A stretch of DNA of 64,000 nt from Boesenbergia rotunda (Eukaryota; Streptophyta; Magnoliopsida; Zingiberales; Zingiberaceae): contig JAGFNQ010005258.1 in NCBI GenBank assembly GCA_024364735.1, positions 967,965 to 1,031,964 on the forward strand, given 5' to 3'. Made by a program: the position numbers and the translations under genes. Position 1 is the first letter of the stretch. The number at the start of each line of letters is the position of its first letter. This document shows, piece by piece, positions 33,031-44,793 of the stretch. The notes beneath the pieces were generated by a model. That model was not told the DNA's origin and made no database searches. It saw only the letters and a list, made by a program, of their open reading frames with translations.

Positions 33031-33420
33031 GGTAAGCTCTCTCTCTCTCTCTCTCCCGTTATCCTTTTCTTCTCTCTATTGGTGAGGCGGAGTCAGGGAC
33101 CGACGGCCCTGCCCAGCCATTGTTAGCCCTATCCAGCCACAGCCTGCCAAGGACAAAGTCTAGCCGCGGACATTCGCGCCCAGCTGGTGCTAGGCATGGT
33201 CGGCCGCTGGCCTCGGTTGGCCGTAGGTGGCTGCTGCCAAGGTTGGTTATGGACAGCTGCGGACAGTCGCGGCCAGCCGCTGGCCTCGGCTAGCCGTATG
33301 CAGCTGCTGCCTGAGTTGGATATGGCCAGACACAGCCGACACACGGTTGACTGCTGCCAGGGCTGACCATAGCTAGATGCAACTGGCACGATTGACTACT
33401 GCCAACCCGACTAATCCCAA
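33031..33420. repeat. CT microsatellite and GC-rich minisatellite
   Basis: A CTCTCT run at 33033-33054 is followed by a GC-rich tract (33100-33410). In it, words such as GGCCAGCCGCTGGCCTCGGC, GGCTGCTGCC and GTTGGATATGG recur at intervals of 30-60 bases. The minus-strand frame here (33389-33129) is repetitive and not convincing as a gene. Confidence 0.6.
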
Positions 33421-33799
33421 CTGATTGTTGGGATCTTAGGATGCCCAATATGTATAGAGAGATCAAAATTAATCAAATGGAAACATAGGAAGAAACTGAG
33501 TTATTTTGATTATTATAGATAATTTTTACCATCAAATCATAATTTCATAAGGAATAAAAATGAATTCACTAAAAATAGAATTGAAGAACACTTCCGCCAT
33601 TGAGATTAATAGGTGAACAGATTTGGCGATGAGTGGTTAACTTTCCATTTGTTATTGAAGAGTTATATGATATAACATATGAATATGGAAGTACATATAA
33701 ATGGACTAAATGAAGGATATTTTGGTATTTAACATATTAGTTTGGCCATATGATTTATCATCATCGCATATGAAGAAAAATATTTTTGATAATCTAATA

Positions 33800-34740
33800 A
33801 ATATAGTGATGGATATCAATGGAAAAACCAAAGATAATTTGAATACAAGAAAAGATATGTGACTCCTTTATAAAAGGCCCACTCTTGATGTCGATGGAAA
33901 TAGTAGGGGACCAAAGCCAAAGACAGTTTATATATTGAATAAGGATCAGAGACGTATTATTTGTGAATAGTTGAAATCATTGAAATTTTCAAATTGTTAT
34001 GTCTCTAAACTTGGAAGACGTGTGGAGATGAAGGAATACAAATTGATTGATATGAAAAGTCATGACTGTTATATATTCCTACAAAGACTCATTCCTATTA
34101 CTTTTTAAGAACTATTATCAAATTTTGTATGGGGTGTCATTACGAAGTTAAGTATTTTCCTACATGATATTTGTTCAACAATTTTGAGACATTCACACAT
34201 TGAGACATTAGAGAGAGACATTTTAATCATTTTGTGTAATTTGGAAAGGATATTTTCTCCCTCATGTTTTGATTTATGGAATATCTTTTGGTTCACTTGC
34301 CATACAAGGCCAAAGTTGAAGGACCTATCGATTTTCAATGGATGCATCCATTTAAAAGGTAAAATTTTCATCTTTTATATTTCAACAATATGAAGTGATA
34401 AAAATTTATTAATTTTATTATATATTAATATCTAATACAATTTATTTTATTATCATCAGATTGTTATATCATTTGAAAAAAAAGCAAAAAATAAGACACA
34501 TGTTGATGCCTTTATTGTTAATGAATATATTGAGGAGGAAGTAACTAGCATATATTATGGAGGAAGTAACAACTTTTGCATCATATTATTTTGAGTATCA
34601 CATTCAGAGCAAAAGGCGAAGACCGAGAACAAATGATGAGGATATTAATCCCAATTTGAACTCATTCTCAATTTTTATCTACCTTGGTCGACCAAGTGGG
34701 TCACATATCAGAGATACTTAACTGGTCAAAAATGATAGGC
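33800..34740 (+). pseudogene. CACTA (En/Spm) transposase remnant, DUF4218 region
   Basis: Read with tolerance for stops, the plus strand matches the C-terminal part of plant TNP2-type transposases: KPKTVYILNKDQRRIICE, LKSLKFSNCYVSKLGRRVEM, YKLIDMKSHDCYIFLQRLIP, VWGVITKLSIFLHDICS, ETLERDILIILCNLERIFSP and a later FNGCIHLKG. After an AT-rich gap, VDAFIVNEYIEEEV and a short segment like YLPWSTKWVTYQRYLTGQ continue the match. Several in-frame stops and one intron-like gap (34393-34460) show that it is dead. It may belong with the palindromic arrays to its left as one large CACTA element. Confidence 0.75.
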
Positions 34741-35391
34741 AACCCAGACATATATTTTATTGAATTATCTAGAAGTATTATCATATTATGAGTTGATATA
34801 TATTTTGGAGGAGTCAACATCTCTTCTATAGTAGTCATCATCTCGCATAGAACAATCAGTATTCAGCTTATGTGAGGAGGTCACTACTGGATTTTGGAGG
34901 ATGGAGGACCTTATTCTATCATTACGCTTGACTCATCCTCCTCCATCGCCACCGGTCGACGAGTCTTAGATCGACTAGCTATTCCAACGTGCTAGATATT
35001 TTTGGATAGTACTTTTTTTGATACGCTTGCATCTATTATGCTATATTTATTGCATCTTTCTGACTTATATGCTTACCTAATACTATTCTGGCTATGGATG
35101 TTTAGTTGTCTGATACTACTCTAGCTATAGTTTATTATCTTGTTCGCTACTTATTTACTTGTGCTTTACATATTGTGATGTATGTCAAAAGGGGAGGATA
35201 TGAGTTATATAACTAAAGTAAAATAATAATATAAAAATAAAATAATACTTAGGAGAATAATCAAAGTAATCATGCTTAATATTTTTTATTCTTCCTCTTA
35301 AGAATCATGTTGTTGTTTTATTTTCTACTTTATTTTTTGTATTTTTCTAACTTTAATCTATGTTGTCATTATATCAAAAAAAAAAAGAGAT
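34741..35391. other. Degenerate retroelement DNA ending in a polypurine tract
   Basis: No intact gene. Fragments such as SSSIATGRRVLDRLAIP (about 34930-34980) and a purine-rich CAAAAGGGGAGGATATG (35187-35203) are typical of the 3' part of plant Copia elements. A second purine run (AAAAAAAAAAAGAGA, 35376-35390) directly precedes the LTR-like start at 35392. Confidence 0.45.
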
Positions 35392-36718
35392 TGTTGTTGC
35401 AGACAACACTAGTAATCAAACATAAGTTTTGATGCATGATAAAAAAAATTAAAGTTAGGTCATGTGTTTTCTAATGTTTGGGCCAAGTATGTAGATTAAA
35501 ATAATTGATTGATCTAAAAGACTAGACACCAAGCTGAAGTTCAATTAGGTCAGGAGGATCAGATAACTGGTATGAAATCTAGATAGGTCAGAGATGATTA
35601 GATATCTGACAAAAAGTCTAGTTGGGTTAGCAAGACCAAACAATTAGTTGAAGTCCAGATGAGACATCTATCATCAGGAATACTCGATAGGTCAGGAGAT
35701 TAGATGTCAAATAATTTTGTATATGGTATGTTAGGTAAGATATTGGAGGGGAGAAATTTAGCGAGGACTAGTCTGAGTGGGATTGTAGGCATTGGTTTAA
35801 CTTAGATCAAACCTGAAAATCTTAGTTGAGATCAAGACTAGATCATGTTGTGGCTAAACATGATCTAATTCACAATCATAATACATTTTTCATGTGTTTG
35901 TGTTAACTTTGTTTTGGAGGGTTTTTTTACTAACATGCTTTGTAGGAACTTGAAGTGAAAAGTGTTGTTGGAATGAACAGTATTCCATGCGCCTTAGTTG
36001 ATTAGAGGCACCTCAAGTGAAGCCTCGAAGGTGCCTCAAGTGAAGCAACGGAGGTGCCTCGGATGACTGGAGGCACCCTAGAGCTGATAAGAAGCGAGGA
36101 TGAAATTTCATAAGTAGAGGCACCTCGAGTGACTGGAGGCACCCAGGAACTGATAAGCGTGAAGCATTGGAGACACCCTCAACTCACTTGAGGCACCCTA
36201 AAAAGGATAAACACTGAAGTCTTGGGATCGGATTATCATGCATGGGGGTGCCCCAGATGAATCAAAGCTCCCTCAATGCCTTATAAAAGTAGTTATTTGT
36301 CCATCACTCAGCTCATGCGTTTTCTATTCGATTCATCAAGGCATACATCTGCTCATTATTTTCAATTATTGTTCTACGACCTTGCTATGCTGAACTCTTA
36401 CTCGAGAAACCTTTTGCAGTAAAGAACAACACCAACGTCGAGCTCTAATCCTCAACTATAATTATTGTTGGTAAAATGGTGTTATTAGCTTTTATTATTC
36501 ATACATAGGAAAGTGTAGTGTGTTACACTTTCCTCATTTTTGTATCTGACTACTCTATCCAAAGGTTCTTCAAGAGAGCATTTTAGTGGATTACCCAATC
36601 AAAACGGTCTAAAGTATTGTAGGACTTAAAGTAGTAGTCGCGGGGTTACAAACCAAGTAAAAAAATAAAAGTGTTCTTACATTCCACTGTGCTCTTACTA
36701 TATTATTTTCCTGTTGCA
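35392..36718 (+). repeat. Probable 3' LTR of a Copia-type element
   Basis: Begins TGTTGTTGCAG right after a polypurine tract. It contains ~40-bp imperfect repeats with AGGTCAG(A/G)G and GATCAGATA(A/T)CTG (35500-35720), and a palindrome-bearing block at 35985-36195. It fades at about 36718 (CCTGTTGCA) after a typical U5-like segment. The end is approximate and no target duplication was found. Confidence 0.5.
35985..36195. repeat. GAGGCACC / GGTGCCTC inverted-repeat cluster
   Basis: At least nine copies of GAGGCACC or its reverse complement GGTGCCTC, plus shortened forms, lie within 210 bases at irregular spacing (for example AGGCACCTCAAGTG, GAAGGTGCCTCAAGTG and GGAGGTGCCTCGGATGACTG). Neighbouring opposite copies can fold into hairpins. 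Confidence 0.8.
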
Positions 36719-37454
36719 TATGTGATTTCAGGGAAGATTTAAAAGTCTAATACTCTATTCACCTAATGGAGTGGATGATGGATGAATGAAACAAATCTAG
36801 GGGCATAGGAAGAGAATGGAAAGGGAAAGAAATCTCTTCCTTTGCATGTTTGTTTATCTTGATTAAGGAAGGTGGGTACATGCGATGTTATTTTGTAAGT
36901 GAAGAAGGATACATGCGTTACTTTTGGATATATGGTGTAATTTTGTGAGCTAAAAAAGGTAAATGCATCAATTTTTTTTATATGATGTAATTTTGTGAAT
37001 GAAAAGGGATACACACATCAATTTTTTTCTCCATCTGCTACTTCCGTCTGATTTTGAGGTGATCGATTTTGGTTCCAAAACTATTCGTTGATGGATTACA
37101 TTTCTCTTCCCTCTATATTTTAATGAAGTAAACGACGGAAACTTTTTCGCTGCGAAAATTTTTTCTTAGTTTTACTTGTCGCGATCCTACAGTATATGGG
37201 TGACGGGGTTGGACGAAGATGAAATGGATGCCCCACCCCTTATGTGGGGATGGACACTCTCCTAGAAAACTGTACCGCTACATTATCGATGATAACTTAG
37301 CACCATCAGTCAGTCGGACTACGCCTCCCATTTGACACGATTAAAGGGGGAGGCTTGTGATGTGGCGGTTTCTGCAATCCCCATGTATCCTGTGTGGCCA
37401 AAAGTTAGGCTGATTTGTTGATCAAAATCAAGATGAGTTAAACATGACCTGGAG
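36719..37454. other. Non-coding DNA with short tandem repeats
   Basis: At 36870-37020 a ~57-bp imperfect unit (GATACATGCG ... ATTTTGTGA ... AAAAGG) recurs three times. From about 37140 to 37454 the sequence resembles an LTR or internal region of another element that continues after the nested solo LTR at 39566. No gene is seen. Confidence 0.45.
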
Positions 37455-37524
37455 GGAATTGTTGATGCAGTCTGGCCATGATTGTTATTTTGGTGTTGAC
37501 AACGATTTTAGTTTAGGAGGATGA

Positions 37525-38098
37525 TTATGATATGGAAAATCCTAATCTGGGAGGTTAGGTGGATTATGATTAAGTCCTGATCGAGGATTAGGCATGATTT
37601 GGAAAATCCTGACCTGGGAGGTTAGGTGTGATGATTATGATGATTATGATTAAGTCCTAATCAAGGATTAGGCATGATATGGAAAATCCTAACCTGGGAG
37701 GTTAGGTGTGGAAAATCCTAGTTTGGAGGGCTAGGTGTTGGAAAAGTCCTAATTCGGAAGGGTTGGGTGAAAAGTCCTAGCTTGGAGGGCTAGGTGAAAA
37801 GTCCTAACCTGGAGGGTTAGGTGCAAATTCCCATCCTGGAGAATTAGGTGAAAAAGTCCTGGCTTGGAGGGTCAGGTGCCTAGCTTGGAGGGCTAGGTTG
37901 GATGATGTTCTAACTCGGAAGAGTTGGGTGAAAAGTCCTAACTTGGAGGGCTAGGTGAAAAGTCCTAGCTTGGAGGGCTAGGTGAAAAGTCCTAACTTGG
38001 AGGGTTAGGTGCAAATTCCCAACTTGGAGAGTTAGATGGAAAAATCCTTAGCTTGGAGGGCTAAGGTGGATGAATTCCTAGCTTGGAGGGCTAGGGTT
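37525..38098. repeat. 27-31-bp minisatellite with internal stems
   Basis: About seventeen imperfect copies of units like AAAAGTCCTAGCTTGGAGGGCTAGGTG. Most contain a short stem in which CCTAGC or CCTAAC pairs with GCTAGG or GTTAGG around TTGGAGG or CTGGGAG. Unit length drifts from about 26 to 31 bases. Confidence 0.85.
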
Positions 38099-38107
38099 GA
38101 GTCACTA

Positions 38108-38550
38108 GATCGGTCTGGTGACCGATCAAGGACATTGGCACGCTGCTCCTTAGTGGATCGGTCTGGTGACCGATCCAGCTATGTCTGATCGGTCTGGTGA
38201 CCGATCAGGGAGCATGCTGCTTCCTTGCTGTCTTGCTTCTGATCGGTCTGGTGACCGATCAGGGAGCAAACGGTGAGTGAGTTCCCTTGCTGATCAGAGT
38301 CTTGGATCGGTCCGGGGACCGATCAGGGATCTTGGGATTTGATTAAAAAACAACTGTTCATCTGCCCTGATCGGTCCGAGTGACCGATCAGGATCCAATC
38401 TGATCGGTCTGGTGACCGATCAGGATTCACCCTGATCGGTCTGGTGACCGATCAGGCGTGTATAGCTGCGAGAGCTGGGAATCCCAGCAAAGCAGTGGAT
38501 CGGTCTGGTGACTGATCCACACACCCTGGATCGGTCTGGTGACCGATCAC
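38108..38550. repeat. Cluster of 20-bp palindromes GATCGGTC-TGGT-GACCGATC
   Basis: Ten copies (near 38111, 38157, 38189, 38241, 38305, 38368, 38401, 38433, 38497 and 38529) of an 8-bp stem, GATCGGTC/GACCGATC, around a 4-base loop, usually TGGT. Spacing varies from about 30 to 65 bases with unrelated sequence between. The cores are therefore conserved while the spacers are not, unlike a simple tandem array. Confidence 0.92.
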
Positions 38551-39565
38551 TTTAATTCATATTCACTGTCAGACGCGGTCAGAATGTCTGATCGTATCGG
38601 ATTTGCTGATGATATATGATATGCTGCATGATCTTCTGCTCTAATGCTCTGATTGAGTTTCAGGTGACAGGGAAGGAATCAAACACTCAAGGAGAAGTCA
38701 AAGCGCACTTTCCTTGGAGCAGGTTTGTCCCTTTTCCCATCTCAGGTTGCAACGGTGAGCTGCGGACTGGAGCTAAGACTGGAGCTCGACTGAGGAGCTC
38801 AGTGAGTCCAGAGATAGCTCAGTAGAGGCTGGCGTTGGCAGATGAGTAGCTGGGAGCTACAGAGATGCTGTCACCCGTCGCTTGGCGGAGAAACAAAAAG
38901 GAACGCGAGAGTTGAGTTCAGCACGACTTACAGTTGATATTTGTTGAAGTTCTTCGTGTTCTTGCGTTCTGCTGCTACAAGCTTGCTGTTCTTGAGTTCT
39001 TCAACCATTCTAAGCAAGCTATTGAGGAGCAATCATCATACTTGAGCCCTTGAAGGAGAAAACAAGAAGCTTGGAGTCCGACAGTGGGAAGACACGAAGC
39101 AAACAGGGGTCTGCGTGAGATCGCCACTGGGTGGAGCTCGGGAAGCTTGCTGTGTTTAATCCTTGCTAAGTGTTTGAGTAAGATCTTTCTTGTTGTTGTT
39201 TCATTGTGCTCATTATATATCATTGTTTGAAACACACTGTGGAGAGGTTTCTCCATCGAGAAGGAGGTTGCTTCATATCCGGTGTTAACCGGGGCTTGAT
39301 CTGCCGACGATCAAGGGATCGCCCACCTCAAGGGCACGCCAAGGAGTAGGGGCAAGTTATCCCCGAACCTTGTAAACCCTCCTTGTTAGCGATCTTGCTA
39401 GTTGTGTGTGTTTTGCTCTCATTTGTTTTTCTGCATACTCTGTTTTCCATTCTTTCCACTGTGCTACTGATAATTGAGTTGCAGAAATCGTGATAAGTTT
39501 CCAAAGGGGAAGTGATTGTCTATATTCACCCCCCCCTCTATAGTCATCTCGTTCCCAACAGGAAT

Positions 39566-40250
39566 TGGACTCTGCTCGACAGGACCTAGTGGAGCTAATC
39601 TAGTATGCTCATCCGAGAGGTTCAAGGTTGGTTAACTGCAAGGAGGTTGCAAAAGCTCCATCTCAACCTTGACTCACCTTCTGGCTTAGTCTCAGCGACT
39701 GACCTTGACCTACTCACCTCTTGGCTCAATCTCCGCGACTGACTTTGACCTCGACTCAGCTCCTAGCTTAACTATAGCCTCAGCGATTGACTTGACCCAG
39801 ACTCACCCCCTTGCTTTGTCTTAACGACCGACTCCGACTCGACTTTGGATTCTAACACCATTTACCTAGCTTGACATCAGTTGCTAGCACTATTTTTGGT
39901 TCAGCTTCATATCCTAGCTCGGTTACCTAGCTCGGTCGTAGCATCATCTCTGTCTCAATCCTAGTTGCTAACACCCTCTCTCACCTTTGGGTCTCAACAT
40001 CATCTATGTCTCGACCCTAATTGTTAACACCGTCTCTCATCATCTGATCCCGACATCTTCTCTGTCTCGATCTCAGATCTTGACCCTTTCTATTCTCAAA
40101 GCCAATCTACATCGACATCACCTTTTTCGTCCTTAAGATAAACCTATGCCCTACACGGACTCACTCTACATGGGTTCACTGATAATGACTATGAATATTC
40201 CAGAACGCATGGTGTCCTAGGGATGATACTCATGTCTTAAGGTTATAAGG
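39566..40250. repeat. Degenerate ~50-bp repeats, remnant of an LTR
   Basis: Phrases such as CTCAGCGACTGACCTTGACC and ACTCACCTCTTGGCTCAATC recur about five times (39660-39850). A second set, CTCTGTCTC(A/G)A(T/C)CCTA with TTG(C/T)TAACACC, recurs to 40090. It resembles the repeat-rich LTRs of the Gypsy family at 30953-31837. No gene is present. Confidence 0.5.
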
Positions 40251-43200
40251 TGTCGGGTCAAGGTGGACCAGCAAGAGGGGGGTGAATTGTCGCTGTAAAA
40301 TAAAATCAATCATTTGTACGATCTCACAAAGAATTTAGATTAGTTGCAAAAATCAGTTAAAACAAACATAAACTAATTAAACTAATAAAAGGCTAAGACA
40401 CAGAGATTTACTTGGTTACAACCTGGTGGTTGCTAATCCAAGACAACTAAAGCTCACTATCAAAATCTCCTTCTGGCGGAGAAGCCTTTTACAGACTTTG
40501 AAGCACAAGACAAAAGAAAACTAATAATTGAATTGTTTGTAGTTGATAGATGATTGGAAACTGAGCTTTAGGGGCCTATTTATAGCCCCGATCTAAGTTA
40601 TCCGTTTGCTAACGTTGCACTTATAGGGCGCCCGAGTGCTCTTGGGCGCCTGACATGTGGTTTAATACTTATCCAACGCGCAATGTTCGCAAACGGCTAA
40701 AATAGCCTCTCGGGCACTTGTATGAACAGGGGTGCCCGAGTGCTCGGGTGCCCAAGAGCCCAGGCGCCCGTATGCTAATGGGCGCCCGAGAGTGGGCTTT
40801 TGGTCAGCAGCCGCTGACCACTCTCCAGCCTTTTGCTCCTAATTCTTGCATACTTAGACAGAGGGATCAAAAACTAACAGGACCTAACTTAATTTGGTTG
40901 ATTACATCAAAACTAACTAGGACACCAACAATCTCTCCATTTTTGATGTGTATTAACCCAAATTCAGTTAGGATCAAACTAAAATAAATAACACTAAGCA
41001 TGAAAGAAATGTTTACAATTTAAAATATTAAGCATGAAAGAGATGTTTGCAAACAACCTCTCTCTGAACTCAACTCTCCTCCTTTAATCATAGCAAAAAA
41101 ATGAGACACATCAAAAGCTAGGGAAAAGAAAAAAAAATAGAAAATATGAATGAAATAATTTTTATGCATTCTTTTATTTTTTTTTGTTAGTAAAAAAAAT
41201 CAGTTGAAAAAATTTTCTTTCAAAATTAAAAATAAAAAATAAAATTTTAATAAAAATTTCATAAAAAGTCGAAAGCATATTAGAAAAATCTAAATTTTTT
41301 TTGTATAAGTGGGAAATAGAGTTTTGAACTTTATAAAAATTTTCGACATAAAAATCTTTATTTGTGTCCAAAAATAAATTAAATACTGATTGAGTAAAAT
41401 ATTTAAAGAATAATTATTTAAAATTCAAAAGCACATCAAAAAATTTGAGAGAAATTTTATTCAGGGTCTAATGATTATATTTACATTGAAAAAAAATTTG
41501 ATCTGGGAAAATAAATTTTTTATCTATTTTTAAAATTTAAAATTTAAATTTCGAACGTAAAATTGTGAAAATTCAAAAATAATTAGAAAAATCTCAAAAA
41601 TTCACAGTAAGTAAAGAAAATATTTATGTATTGAGAAAAAAAATATGAACATAATTTTATCAATTTAAAATTTATTTGCTATTCATTTTTCAAGGATAGT
41701 AAATAATTTGTAAAAAAATTATTATCACTAAAACATATACCGAGTAAAAAATCAATCTAGTAAAGATTTAGGAGCCCAAAACAAATTCCTATCTACGAGG
41801 TTAATTAAAAATTTCACAGGTATATAGTTCTTGGAAACTTTTCTAAGTTGTCCCTTGTGATTTTTAATACCGTTTAGATTATCAGGATAACTATTTTTCT
41901 TTTGGCGTAAACATGCAATATTAAATTCTAATTTTTCAACTAAATTTCTCAAATTAACAACATCATTTATTTGTTTATTAGAACCATCAGAAGAACATGC
42001 ATTAGTCAATTTCATTTTAAATTTTAAATGTTCTTTTTCTAATTTAAAATTAGCTTTAAGCATTGCTTTTATACCAGAGTATAATTGATCGTGAAAGAGG
42101 AAACATATCTCACTTACTGGGCCGCTTTCAAAAAGAACTTCCCCTTCATTGCTGCTTTCTTCTGGTGTAGCTCTCCCTTTTCAGTGCTTTCCTCTTGATG
42201 ATTTATTATCAGTGCAAGTCCAGCGTATTCTTCGGCTTCCAATTCATCGGACGAGGTCTCGTCCCAGGTGGCTTTTAGCGCCTTCTTCTTCTTTGGCTGG
42301 TTCTTCAATTTGGGACACTGGTCTTTTAGATGACCCTTCATGTGCAATTCTAGGAACTTTTCCCAAAGTTTCTTTGCCGAGTCGTACTTCCCGATTCGAT
42401 TGACATCTTGTTCGGGGAGGACAGTCAGCAAATGGAATTCTGCCTTTCGTTTGCTATTGCGTCAGCTTGTTCCTTTTTGTTCCAGGAGTTAGGTTCGTTG
42501 ATTTTTTTCCTTCGTTATCTTTCGGAGCTGAAAAATCATTTTTCATTATTAATAATAATTCATAATCAGTAGTAAAATATACCTTCATTTTTCTTTTCCA
42601 TGTTGCGAGCTCCCCCTCAAACTTCGACGGGTAGATCACTGGTCCAACCATTCTTTAACATTTGCTGCAGTTGGCGGTTAGTCCTTCTACATCCTGGCTC
42701 CGATACCACTTGTCGGGTCGAGGTGGACCGACATGTAGAGGGGGAGGGTGAGGGGGAGGGGGGTGAATTGCTGCTATAAAATAAAAATCAATCTTTTGTG
42801 CGGTCTCACATAGAATTCAGATTAGTTACAAAAATCAATTAAAACAAACATAAACTAATTAAACTAATAAAAGACTAAGATACAAAGATTTACTTGGTTG
42901 CAACCTAGGTGGTTGCTAATCAAGACGACTGAAGTACACTATCAAAATCTCTTTCTGGCGGAGAAGCCTTTTACAGACTTTGAAGTATAAGACAGAAGAA
43001 AACTAATAATTGAATTGTTTGCAGTTGATGGATGTTTGGAAACTAAGCTTTAGAAGCCTATTTATAGTCTCGGTCAAAGTTATTCGTTTGCTGACGTGGC
43101 ACTTATAGGGCTCCTATTGGCATAGGGGCACCCGAGTGCTCGGGCGCCCGAGAGTAGGTCTTTTGGTCAACAACCGCTGACCACTTTCCAGCCTGACTTC

Positions 43201-43536
43201 GGGTCTTCTTGGGTGATTTCTGGCGAATCGAAGTTAGGCTCACCTGAACCCGACTTCAGCCTTTCGACCCTCAAGCGTCCTGCCTTCCAGCTTCTTGTCC
43301 CTCGGACGTCTCGCATGCCCTTCTCGCTCCACCAGTGCACTCTTCCGCAGTTTCAGTATCCCTCGGATGCACCAAGCCCGTCGGCTCACTTCCCCGTGCA
43401 ATCCTTCTCGTCCACTGACTCTTACGCTCGACTTCCTCCGTTCCTAAGTTTCTGTACACTTAGATAGAGGGATAAAAAACCAACAGAACCTAACTTAGCT
43501 TGTTTGATCATATCAAAACCAACCACGACACTAACG
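40251..43536 (-). mobile_element. Short Copia-type LTR retrotransposon, non-autonomous
   Basis: Two direct LTRs, 40251-40930 (680 bp) and 42711-43536 (826 bp), both start TGTCGGGTC and share long near-identical stretches. Next to the right LTR the minus strand shows the primer site AGTGGTATCGGAGCC (42710-42696). Next to the left LTR it shows the polypurine-like AAAATGGAGAGATTG (40945-40931). Flanks TAAGG (40246-40250) and TAAGA (43537-43541) are a probable target duplication with one mismatch. The 1.78-kb interior holds only gag-like sequence. Protease, integrase and reverse transcriptase are missing, so it needs help from a relative to move. Confidence 0.85.
41752..42654 (-). pseudogene. Copia gag-like fragments of the short element
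   Basis: The minus-strand frame from 42651 begins MVGPVIYPSKFEGELATWKR and continues to a Tyr/Leu-rich stretch, the usual opening of Copia gag (UBN2-type). A frameshift follows. The frame 42431-42114 has KLWEKFLELH and then a zinc-knuckle-like remnant LKDQCPKLKN with a Glu/Ser-rich tail. A third frame (42063-41752) is a coiled-coil-like segment ending KFLINLVDRNLFWAPKSLLD, as found just before the protease in SIRE-type elements. Broken by frameshifts. Confidence 0.75.
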
Positions 43537-44793
43537 TAAGATTGTCAGATCTGATCTCATAAATATCCCTATTGACAAGATGTGCTAAATGAATGGACAA
43601 AAAAGGCGAAATCGCTCGCCCCCGTCGCACCCGTCCCAAGGCTATCATGAGGAAGGTAAATCACGGTCCCCGGAATAATATGTGCTAAATGAATGGAGAG
43701 ACAATTGATGATTGTCGGATCTGATTCTCTCAGTGACTCCTACAATGATAACTCTTGGGTCGACGTGGAGATGATTTCAGACGACTATATAAACACTCAC
43801 GAAGATAATAATCAGAGACCTCAATTCTCCAAAACATCGGTTTTTTCTCCTCATTCTCCATCTTCTTCTTCAAGTGTCTTTCCAGTTCGTTCATCTTCAT
43901 GGTCGAAGACCCAAAGGAGAAGCTCACGTCAATGCGTTCGTTGACCGATTGATTAACCATATTCCACGATAGTTAATTTGGCCGCAACATAGGGTAAAAA
44001 GTAAGAAAGCTGATCGAGCTAGGGAAGTTTGCTAATTTCCTGGTCATATTACATATCATAGTTTGGGGCTAGGAGTCCTTCTCTATGCCCAGTTACTATT
44101 TCCAGTTCTGTATACTTGCTACCAACGTCCCAAACTCATGTCTTAATTTATGATCTCTTTTTCGTTCTGTAAAAATCTCTTCATGTGGCCGCGGATGCTC
44201 CACGGGGAGCACGGGGAAAGAGCCGCGTGAGGGCTTTGTGCTGGAAATTAACCAAGCCCTGTGTCTCGCGGCGTTCGATCGACCACGCCGCCATGACACA
44301 AACCACGCCAACTGCATTCGCACGGCGCCACGCGTGATGCGTAAACGAAATGGATATGAAGTTGTCCGTTTCTCTCCACCCACCAACCGTCGTTTAACGG
44401 CCTCTTCCACGCCGCAGCACGCCGAGTAGATAGATTCGAAACACGAGTACGATATTTACTTTGTCTTTTTTTGTCATCTAGGGAAGATCGTCGTGGGTCA
44501 TCCTCCGTCTCTCGTGGTAGAAGACGACTTTGTCCTAGGAAATGTTATTTTCGCTAATGCAAAATTTTCTTTTGTTTTTCGTCACAAGAAAAAGTTAACC
44601 TTTTTTATCCAAATAAGAAGATGAGTTTTTAAAAAAAAAATAAGAGAGAGAGAGAGAGTGAACTCAACATATTACATAACCACAAAGAACCATTTTTTGT
44701 TTTTTTTTTAAATTTATTTTGCATTCTTTAGGTTTTCGACAGACTGAAAAGGGGAATATCTCTCTAAATCGATATCAAAGGCCATTCTTTCTG
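43537..44793. other. Non-coding DNA, probably LTR remnant and promoter-like DNA
   Basis: GATTGTC(A/G)GATCTGAT appears at 43541 and 43712, and ATGTGCTAAATGAATGGA at about 43580 and 43680, so part of this stretch is duplicated. CTATATAAACACTCACGAAG (43785-43804) is TATA-like, followed by a CT-rich leader-like stretch, as in an LTR. From 44100 to 44430 the DNA is GC-richer, with no recognisable protein. A GA microsatellite is at 44645-44660. Confidence 0.4.

Larger units (their letters stand above)
37460..39560 (+). mobile_element. Solo LTR of 2,101 bp with two palindromic repeat blocks
   Basis: Starts TGTTGATGCAG and ends TCCCAACA, flanked by perfect target duplications GGAAT (37455-37459 and 39561-39565). 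The U5-like CACCCCCCCCTCTATAG near its right end (about 39528-39543) matches, in opposite orientation, the AGAGGGGGGTGAATAGC of the LTRs at 20775, 55383 and 61615. The LTR therefore reads on the plus strand. Two repeat blocks occupy its first half. A short frame at 38616-38825 has no recognisable domain. Confidence 0.92.

Noticed and set aside
38108..38550. Regularly spaced short palindromes that resemble a CRISPR array at first sight
   Set aside because: Spacing is irregular, spacers are short and variable in length, there are no cas genes, and the block lies inside a plant solo LTR with target duplications.
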